In this document: positions 1 to 4,269 of the stretch, piece after piece | Numbering within the stretch: position 1 is the stretch's first letter | Layout of the letters: every line of letters starts with the position of its first letter | From: Savagea sp. | GTDB taxonomy: Bacteria; Bacillota; Bacilli; Bacillales_A; Planococcaceae | Direction: 5' to 3' | DNA: 5,086 nucleotides | Assembly (NCBI GenBank): GCA_030152585.1 | Contig: JASLJC010000065.1 | Location: 1 to 5,086, forward strand | Notes under the pieces: model-generated | Told to the model about the DNA's origin: nothing | Database searches by the model: none | What the model saw: only the letters and a program-made list of their open reading frames with translations | Made by a program: the position numbers and the translations under genes

Positions 1-361
1 TGTTTCGATCTTCGATTCCATTACCTTTTATTATGAAGGCGAAATTATCTCAACCGAAACACGTCCAAAAGAAGAAGTTATTCGTTTCTTTTTTCGAAAA
101 CTTGGTCATTTTGTCTATTTCGGTTTTATCGCGTTAGCCGCGTGGTATGCACTTCGGCGTCCTTTCTTTTCACGATACGTCCGAGCTTTTAGTTTAACCG
201 TCATCGTCGCTTGCATCGATGAAATGATTCAAACGTTTGTAGAAGGGCGTCACGGCTCTCATACAGACGTATTGATCGATAGTGCAGGTGCTTTTACTGC
301 TTTATTCTTCATAGGATGCATTTACACGATTCGCTCTTTTTACAATCGATTCTCAGACTAA
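1..361 (+). CDS. VanZ-family membrane protein, 3' fragment (5' end outside window)
   Basis: An open frame enters from the left edge (first full codon at 2) and ends at TAA 359-361, giving 119 visible residues. The fragment has the conserved pattern of the VanZ-like family: a charged residue pair then RKLGHFVYFGFIALA (visible residues 32-46), then CIDEMIQTFVEGRHGSHTD (71-89), then a D-x-x-G segment in LIDSAGA. In this family the K..H, DE..Q, R and D..(N/D)..G positions are the diagnostic ones. Hydrophobic stretches at about 37-50, 62-76 and 90-109 fit membrane helices, and the charged tail RSFYNRFSD ends the protein. VanZ of enterococci gives low-level teicoplanin resistance, but most chromosomal members have no assigned role, so I infer only an integral membrane protein. 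The start, ribosome site and promoter are outside the window. The gene converges on the HAD operon with a shared terminator right at its stop codon. Confidence 0.85.
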   Translation, partial: VSIFDSITFYYEGEIISTETRPKEEVIRFFFRKLGHFVYFGFIALAAWYALRRPFFSRYVRAFSLTVIVACIDEMIQTFVEGRHGSHTDVLIDSAGAFTALFFIGCIYTIRSFYNRFSD

Positions 362-392
362 AAAGTACCTACTATTAAAAGAGGTACTTTTT
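360..392. terminator. Bidirectional rho-independent terminator between convergent genes
   Basis: An 11-bp perfect inverted repeat, AAAAAGTACCT (360-370) and AGGTACTTTTT (382-392), surrounds an 11-nt loop. Because the arms begin and end in A5/T5, transcripts from either strand finish in a hairpin followed by a U-run. It overlaps the TAA of the VanZ-like gene and lies 3 bp beyond the stop of the minus-strand HAD gene, so it can end both transcripts. Confidence 0.9.
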
Positions 393-395
393 AGT

Positions 396-1088
396 TTATT
401 CTTTAATTAATAACGGTAAAAGTTCATCTAACGACGTAATAACATACGTCGCATCATTTTCAATAGGGGTTGCTTTTGGATTGTACCAACACGTGTCGAT
501 TTGAGCACGTCGACCTCCTTCAATATCAGAAGATAAAGAGTCTCCAATAATGAGTGCACGGGCTCGATCGAATAAAGGTATACGTTTTTCAACTTCTTCA
601 AAAAATCGAACGTCTGGTTTTGAAATACCAAATTGAGAAGACGTGAAGCGTTTTTCAAAATAGTGAAGTAAACGTGATGCTCGTAGACGCTCAGTTTGCG
701 TTTCATATAAACCGTTCGATACGACATATAACGGATAATGTTCTGCTAATGTCGCTACGACTTGATGCGCTCCTTCGATAGAAAAATCATAGTCACTCAA
801 CGATTGACGAAAATAACGGTCGACCGCTGCGCCATCTCCTTCTTTTCCGTAATGAGCGAGCAATTGATGAAAACGTACCGTCGCAACACTTTCTACTGTC
901 CGTTCTCCACGTTCGACTTCTTCCCATAGCGGCTTACTAATTTGTTCGAATGTCGTATGCGCTTCTTCAAACGATGAAGCAGGTAGTCCTAATTGATGAA
1001 AAACTTTTTCCAGTGCATACGTGGCGCCTCGTTCAAAATCGAGTAATGTATCATCTACATCGAATAATAATGTATCGTATAACTTCAC
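396..1088 (-). CDS. HAD-superfamily phosphatase, YfnB/YjjG-like
   Basis: This is a probable cytosolic HAD hydrolase of 230 residues, the usual size for the YjjG/YfnB group (noncanonical pyrimidine nucleotidase-like). All four HAD motifs are visible. Motif I is FDVDDT, with nucleophile D10 and acid/base D12. Motif II is VVSNG, with S124. Motif III is SKPD, with K157. Motif IV is GDSLSSD, with D183 and D188 for Mg2+. The segment at about 15-95 is the helical C1 cap. The ending GG-x(5)-TCWYNP is typical of this group. I chose GTG at 1086-1088 as the start. The longer frame begins at GTG 1095-1097, but that codon abuts the only good Shine-Dalgarno (GGAG, 1097-1100), while the inner GTG sits 8 nt after it and yields MKLYDTLLFDVDD, which matches the family N-terminus. 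The inner GTG overlaps the upstream stop as GTGA, so translation is probably coupled to the coiled-coil gene. YjjG dephosphorylates pyrimidine nucleotides, but the substrate here is not shown by the sequence. Confidence 0.93.
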   Translation of the reverse strand: MKLYDTLLFDVDDTLLDFERGATYALEKVFHQLGLPASSFEEAHTTFEQISKPLWEEVERGERTVESVATVRFHQLLAHYGKEGDGAAVDRYFRQSLSDYDFSIEGAHQVVATLAEHYPLYVVSNGLYETQTERLRASRLLHYFEKRFTSSQFGISKPDVRFFEEVEKRIPLFDRARALIIGDSLSSDIEGGRRAQIDTCWYNPKATPIENDATYVITSLDELLPLLIKE

Positions 1089-1375
1089 TTTTCCCACTCC
1101 GAAACAGTAGCACGCTTTAGCAACTCAACATCCATACGTAATTCTTCCATCATTTCGCGTAAACGGGGGTCGATTCCGTGATGTTGTTCTTTCGTTTTTT
1201 CTAATGCGATTCGACTACTTTGAATCGTCAACAATTGTAAAATACGATCGACTTTTTGATCAAACGTTCGAAACATAATATCTGTCGTTTCTTGACGTTG
1301 TAAAATCAATTGAATTTTATCTTCAATTTCTTCTAATCGGCTTTCATAATTCGTCTCTTCTTCATAATGTGTCAT
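1085..1375 (-). CDS. Small predicted coiled-coil protein, function unknown
   Basis: This is a hydrophilic protein of 96 residues with no signal peptide or membrane segment, and I do not recognise a family. Residues about 8-50 are strongly helical, with heptad-like spacing of L/I/F/V (LEEIEDKIQLILQR, then FDQKVDRILQLL). A short break at HHGIDP (about 65-70) is followed by a second amphipathic helix (RLREMMEELRMDVELLKRA). This suggests a two-helix oligomeriser or adaptor. There are two possible starts. GTG at 1382-1384 gives 99 residues but leaves only 4 nt after GGAAGG. ATG at 1373-1375 is preceded by AAGGTGATC (1379-1387), which pairs well with the 16S 3' end at about 8 nt, so I prefer the ATG. 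The gene starts 19 nt after the lipoprotein stop and overlaps the HAD gene by 4 nt, so it is the middle gene of an operon. Its role may be tied to either partner; this is inference. Confidence 0.8.
   Translation of the reverse strand: MTHYEEETNYESRLEEIEDKIQLILQRQETTDIMFRTFDQKVDRILQLLTIQSSRIALEKTKEQHHGIDPRLREMMEELRMDVELLKRATVSEWEK
1097..1100 (-). promoter_or_regulatory. Ribosome binding site that decides the HAD start
   Basis: On the minus strand GGAG (1100 to 1097) is followed by the 8-nt spacer TGGGAAAA and then GTG at 1088. The alternative GTG at 1097-1095 would overlap this GGAG, so it cannot use it. The site lies inside the 3' end of the coiled-coil gene, as expected for translational coupling. 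Confidence 0.7.
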
Positions 1376-1378
1376 CTC

Positions 1379-1387
1379 GATCACCTT
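1379..1387 (-). promoter_or_regulatory. Ribosome binding site of the coiled-coil gene
   Basis: The minus strand reads AAGGTGATC from 1387 to 1379. GGTGATC is a seven-base match to the 16S anti-Shine-Dalgarno complement (AAGGAGGTGATC), with 8 nt from GG to the ATG at 1375. An upstream GGAAGG (1389-1394) could instead serve the GTG at 1384, but the spacing is short. Confidence 0.55.
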
Positions 1388-1394
1388 ACCTTCC

Positions 1395-2999
1395 TTATTG
1401 AATATATATATCTTCTACATAAATCGCACCTTTATCGTGGCCATTAAAATAAAATCGAACTTTCGCAACATTTTCAAAATCAATCGTATCAAAACGATCG
1501 AGCGGAATACGAACACTGACGAGAGGCGTTTTTTTCGACCAACGTTTCTCTTCTTTTCCACCTTTTCTTTTGATCATTTCAACGCCACCTTCTACAACAC
1601 GCATTGCATTTTGTTCTTCTGGTAACGCTGCACGTGTCACATTACCGTGCGTATCTTCGATTTCGATTCCAAAGTTTTGAAAGTCTACTTTTTGATTGTT
1701 ACGATTTGACGGGTCGACTAAAAAATCAATTGAAATGACTTGTGCTCCGATAAAGTTATCTCGTGTGGGCTTCAACTCGACTGTTGCACCTTTTTTTGAC
1801 CAGACGAAAGAAAGTAATGTCCGACTTTCAACTGGTGAATGCAACGCCGTCACTGTATCGACGAGTATATCATCTTTTTTCGGATCTGCAGCATCTCGTA
1901 CGAGTGCAACATCTACTGCTTCCGCTTCTTTTTCCATCCGTTCAATGAATGCTTCATTTTTATTCGGCATAATTGAAATCGACTGTGGCAGTTGTGCGCG
2001 TAACGTCACATCGTGCCAATACATTAAATTCGGCTGTGGACGCGTTTCTAAAATACGGAGTAATGACGTTTCTGCACGATTTAATGTGCCATAAAAATAA
2101 TCTGCTGCGTATTGGCGTAAAAACTCTTCTTGTTTTTCTCTTTCTAACTGATGCTTTAACTCGTAATTCGTACCGTGCTCTACAACATCATTCGTTTCAA
2201 TCGCGCGATTAAAGTACGTATGGTTCGCTTTTTCTAAAAACGTTACGACTTTTAATCGATCGTGATCATTAGGAATCGTATCGTACATGACGATTCCATC
2301 GTAATTTGGCGCGACATAATCATATTCTGGTACGAGAATTCCGATATCGACAAGTGGCCATGTCTTCCGTTGCTTTTGCACGATAGGTGCTACAGCTAAA
2401 ATCGACTCGACTTTTCTTCCTTCTTCTTTCAAGCGTGTCGCCACATCGACAATCGCATCTCCACCTTCTGAATAACCGAGTAACCCGATTTTTTGAAAGT
2501 CCATTTTTCCTTTCACAGGAAGAGGAGATGGTTTTTGACCTTTTTGACGAGCTTCCCACTCTGTCACATGACGACGAACGAGTGCTGTGAGCCGTTCCGC
2601 ATAGCGCGCTTCATCATGTGCAATTACATCTGCATCGATTGACACTGCTACAATTCCACGGGCAGCTAAATGAGTAAGAACATGGTCAAAGCCCGCATCA
2701 TATCGTTTCGGCCGGTCAAAATCAGGATGAACACCATGAACGATAAAAACAACCGGATACAATCCTTCTTCTTCTGGTACGCTCACACGACCTTGTACAG
2801 GCGTTTCGATTTGGTCAATCGTAACAGAATCAAACTGAAATGCAGCAACTTCAGGCAATGTTAAACCGTCAACGTGTGCCCCTACTTCTGCGCTATCGAT
2901 CGACACTTCCGTTCGTAACGGATCTTCATTTATATTTAAATTGCAACCTGCTAATAATAGAACGATACTGAAAATAAATACAGTATATAGACGTTTCAT
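1395..2999 (-). CDS. Secreted lipoprotein, alpha/beta hydrolase with C-terminal beta-rich domain
   Basis: This is a predicted extracellular serine hydrolase of 534 residues, anchored to the membrane by lipid. The N-terminus MKRLYTVFIFSIVLLLAGC is a lipoprotein signal with lipobox LAGC, so C19 should be lipidated. The catalytic domain spans about 58-305. It has an HG oxyanion motif in VVFIVHGVHPDF (H88-G89), nucleophile elbow GYSEGG (S177), probable acid D227 in LVPEYDYVAP and probable H260 in EKANHTYFN. The order and spacing resemble a group of bacterial alpha/beta hydrolases with HGRHP, GHSRGGE and GANHNFFN motifs, related to chlorophyllase/dienelactone hydrolase-like proteins. Residues about 385-534 look like a beta-sandwich, ending RIPLDRFDTIDF...VRFYFNG...GAIYVEDIYI, as in galactose-binding-like modules. 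The substrate is unknown; an ester or polymer-linked ester is plausible. ATG 2997-2999 follows GAAAGGAAGG with a 5-nt gap. It is the first gene of an operon with the coiled-coil and HAD genes. Confidence 0.88.
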   Translation of the reverse strand: MKRLYTVFIFSIVLLLAGCNLNINEDPLRTEVSIDSAEVGAHVDGLTLPEVAAFQFDSVTIDQIETPVQGRVSVPEEEGLYPVVFIVHGVHPDFDRPKRYDAGFDHVLTHLAARGIVAVSIDADVIAHDEARYAERLTALVRRHVTEWEARQKGQKPSPLPVKGKMDFQKIGLLGYSEGGDAIVDVATRLKEEGRKVESILAVAPIVQKQRKTWPLVDIGILVPEYDYVAPNYDGIVMYDTIPNDHDRLKVVTFLEKANHTYFNRAIETNDVVEHGTNYELKHQLEREKQEEFLRQYAADYFYGTLNRAETSLLRILETRPQPNLMYWHDVTLRAQLPQSISIMPNKNEAFIERMEKEAEAVDVALVRDAADPKKDDILVDTVTALHSPVESRTLLSFVWSKKGATVELKPTRDNFIGAQVISIDFLVDPSNRNNQKVDFQNFGIEIEDTHGNVTRAALPEEQNAMRVVEGGVEMIKRKGGKEEKRWSKKTPLVSVRIPLDRFDTIDFENVAKVRFYFNGHDKGAIYVEDIYIQ

Positions 3000-3004
3000 A
3001 TCGG

Positions 3005-3014
3005 CCTTCCTTTC
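3005..3014 (-). promoter_or_regulatory. Ribosome binding site of the lipoprotein gene
   Basis: The minus strand reads GAAAGGAAGG from 3014 to 3005, followed by the 5-nt spacer CCGAT and the ATG at 2999. The purine-rich match supports this ATG, which also leaves a complete lipoprotein signal peptide. Confidence 0.6.
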
Positions 3015-3023
3015 TGTTTTTCT

Positions 3024-3052
3024 ATTATATCGAACTCACTTTCATTATGCGA
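3024..3052 (-). promoter_or_regulatory. Probable sigma-A promoter of the lipoprotein operon
   Basis: On the minus strand a perfect -10 box TATAAT lies at 3029-3024. It predicts transcription starting near 3017 and a short leader of about 18 nt that still holds the ribosome site. The -35 region is poor: the best hexamer, GTCGCA at an 18-nt spacing, matches TTGACA at only three of six positions. The promoter may therefore be weak or need an activator. The call rests mostly on the -10 box and its position just upstream of the operon. Confidence 0.45.
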
Positions 3053-3096
3053 CTTTTTCTTGTCTTCTTATCGTCTCTTTTTCCTTTCCATTTCAC
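3025..3096 (-). CDS. Possible 23-codon basic leader/small ORF (doubtful)
   Basis: In the gap before the lipoprotein gene, GTG at 3094-3096 follows CGGAG with an 8-nt spacer (AAAATCGC). It opens a 23-codon frame ending in TAA at 3025-3027, inside the lipoprotein -10 box. The product would be MKWKGKRDDKKTRKSRIMKV followed by SSI, with 10 Lys/Arg in 23 residues. I recognise no family. The ribosome-site spacing is good, but such short frames are common by chance in A/G-rich intergenic DNA, and no clear promoter lies just upstream. If real, it could be a leader peptide or small basic protein translated only from a transcript that starts upstream of the TATAAT. Confidence 0.15.
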   Translation of the reverse strand: MKWKGKRDDKKTRKSRIMKVSSI

Positions 3097-3140
3097 GCGA
3101 TTTTCTCCGTTATATGGTGAGTGTGTCACTTTTACTCTTT

Positions 3141-3178
3141 TGTACATATGAAAACCTCATTTAGTGTACATGAAAAAA
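3141..3178. repeat. Two TGTACAT-(AT)-GAAAA direct repeats, possible operator
   Basis: TGTACATATGAAAA (3141-3154) and TGTACATGAAAAAA (3165-3178) share a TGTACAT core and an A-rich tail, and start 24 bp apart. TGTACA is itself palindromic. The pair lies upstream of the lipoprotein promoter, and the second copy overlaps the terminator U-tract of the SEC-C gene. A regulator binding site is possible but unsupported beyond the repeat itself. Confidence 0.3.
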
Positions 3179-3213
3179 CGTACAAATTTGATAAATTCAA
3201 ATTTGTACGTTTT
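3173..3213 (-). terminator. Strong rho-independent terminator of the SEC-C gene
   Basis: A perfect 12-bp inverted repeat, CGTACAAATTTG (3179-3190) and CAAATTTGTACG (3198-3209), has a 7-nt loop ATAAATT. The stem extends to 16 bp through A/T pairs (3175-3178 with 3210-3213). Transcripts from the minus strand end in a six-U run (3178-3173). It starts 2 bp after the stop of the SEC-C gene and insulates it from the lipoprotein operon. Confidence 0.93.
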
Positions 3214-3215
3214 CT

Positions 3216-4196
3216 TTATAACGACGCGGCGTACGTCGACATCTCTTTTGCATAACGATGTAAAGTCGAAGGAGATACATCGAAATGTTCTCCTAATTCT
3301 TTCCACGTCATATCAATCGGTTCGAAATAGCCATTTTCTTGACCGAAACGAATTGCACCTGCTGCAATTGTTGCACTTTTACGAGCAGAAGGTTGATACG
3401 CTACAATATAATCTTCTAAAAGTTGCATAAGTTGCTCATTGTAACGGTTACGCTCGGTTAAAAATAGACGTACTTCTTCTAAAATACTTTTTTCAAACTC
3501 GCTCCACTCTCCGCCATAAAAACCGGCTTCTCCGAGTGATTTCCACAATTCAAGAAATTGCTCTGCAAACGTATGTTGAACATCGTCTGATGATCGTAAT
3601 CGATCAACGAATTGATCGAGTGTGTCGTTAAATGCTTCTGGAATAAACAATAACGTCGACATCGAAATATCAACGCCTTCTGTCGTTCCACTCGGTAAAA
3701 GGACTGTAAAGAAACGCATTTTTTCAGCAATCGGTCGATCAGACGGACGTAACAATGTAAACGTCTCACCTGTTGCATCATCTGTTGCTGTTAATTCATA
3801 TCCTTCTGACGCAACAGTCGTGGCGATAACAGCACGTGGTGTTTTCCACGTAGCAAGCGCTTCTTTCGTCGACGGACGAACATGTTCTTCATATTGCTTT
3901 TCAATATAAGATTGCCAAACTGTATCGCGGTTTTTCAACGCATATTCATCAAAAACTAGCGCCATAATCATCTGGTCTGCGTAATATTCGCCGACTGCTT
4001 CTTGCCACTGTGCAAAGCGCTTCTTTAAGAGGTGCGCTTCGGTTTGTGGAGGATGATTCGCAAAAAACCGTTCAATCGTTCGATCTAATTCATCTGCGAC
4101 AAGTTCTTCAATCGATAATGTTTCTTCATTCATACAACATTTTTTATATTTTTTGCCACTGCCACATGGGCACGGATCATTTCGTTTAATCGTCAT
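3216..4196 (-). CDS. SEC-C zinc-motif protein with C-terminal helix-turn-helix-like segment
   Basis: This is a cytosolic protein of 326 residues. It begins with a SEC-C motif, RNDPCPCGSGKKYKKCC, whose C9, C11, C20 and C21 form the C-x-C-x8-C-C zinc site. This motif is best known at the C-terminus of SecA, where it contacts SecB and ribosomes, but it also occurs in many stand-alone proteins like this one. Residues about 30-118 look helical. Residues about 121-190 look beta-rich, with T-D-D-A-T-G-E-T-F pairing as in a small barrel. Residues 205-265 are helical again. The end (about 270-320: SARKSATIAAGAIRF then WKELGEHFDVSPSTLHRYAKEM) matches a helix-turn-helix, and the IAAGAI-to-S-T-L-x-R-Y spacing resembles cyclin/TFIIB-like repeats. 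Nucleic-acid binding is inferred. ATG 4194-4196 follows GAGGA with a 9-nt spacer. The gene has its own promoter and terminator, so it is probably monocistronic, with possible read-through from the WYL gene. The exact function is unknown. Confidence 0.88.
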   Translation of the reverse strand: MTIKRNDPCPCGSGKKYKKCCMNEETLSIEELVADELDRTIERFFANHPPQTEAHLLKKRFAQWQEAVGEYYADQMIMALVFDEYALKNRDTVWQSYIEKQYEEHVRPSTKEALATWKTPRAVIATTVASEGYELTATDDATGETFTLLRPSDRPIAEKMRFFTVLLPSGTTEGVDISMSTLLFIPEAFNDTLDQFVDRLRSSDDVQHTFAEQFLELWKSLGEAGFYGGEWSEFEKSILEEVRLFLTERNRYNEQLMQLLEDYIVAYQPSARKSATIAAGAIRFGQENGYFEPIDMTWKELGEHFDVSPSTLHRYAKEMSTYAASL

Positions 4197-4232
4197 TTCT
4201 ACACTTCCTCATATCTAGTCAAATACTTTCCT

Positions 4233-4261
4233 ATGATAACATGTGAGAACGAATTTGACAA
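4233..4261 (-). promoter_or_regulatory. Extended -10 sigma-A promoter of the SEC-C gene
   Basis: On the minus strand -35 TTGTCA (4261-4256, five of six) and -10 TATCAT (4238-4233, five of six) are separated by exactly 17 bp, and TG sits one base before the -10 (TGTTATCAT). Transcription should start near 4226, giving a leader of about 30 nt with GAGGA. The -35 begins only 8 bp after the WYL gene stop. Confidence 0.75.
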
Positions 4262-4269
4262 AAAAGGAT

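Larger units (their letters stand above)
3000..3215. other. 216-bp intergenic region between two minus-strand transcription units
   Basis: This is the longest stretch without a confident gene. From right to left it carries the SEC-C terminator, the TGTACA repeat pair, a doubtful 23-codon ORF and the TATAAT box with ribosome site of the lipoprotein gene. I found no tRNA-like or T-box or riboswitch-like fold by eye. The 45 bp between 3097 and 3140 holds a second -10-like TATAAC (3107-3112) without a -35. Confidence 0.6.

Noticed and set aside
1696..2094. A 132-codon plus-strand frame inside the lipoprotein gene, and other plus-strand frames across 1398-2864.
   Set aside because: They are antisense to a gene with clear signal peptide, catalytic motifs and full-length fold logic. 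Their products are Ser/Arg/Phe-rich with no recognisable motif and no ribosome site supporting them.
2320..2559. A 79-codon minus-strand frame inside the lipoprotein gene.
   Set aside because: It covers the catalytic core of the hydrolase in another frame, and its Arg/Ser/Cys-rich product is typical of frame-shifted translation.
3001..3014. The 14-mer TCGGCCTTCCTTTC occurs here and again at 5073-5086.
   Set aside because: The first copy is a ribosome binding site and the second encodes KGRPK in the WYL protein. A 14-bp match of purine-rich sequence is suggestive but can be chance, and the second copy is cut by the window edge, so I do not call a repeat element.
3164..3430. An 88-codon plus-strand frame covering the SEC-C terminator and gene end.
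   Set aside because: It crosses a strong terminator hairpin and is antisense to the HTH-like end of the SEC-C protein. Its composition looks like a reverse-strand shadow.
3479..3781. A 100-codon minus-strand frame inside the SEC-C gene.
   Set aside because: It lies wholly within a well-supported gene in a different frame, has no ribosome site, and its product has no recognisable features.
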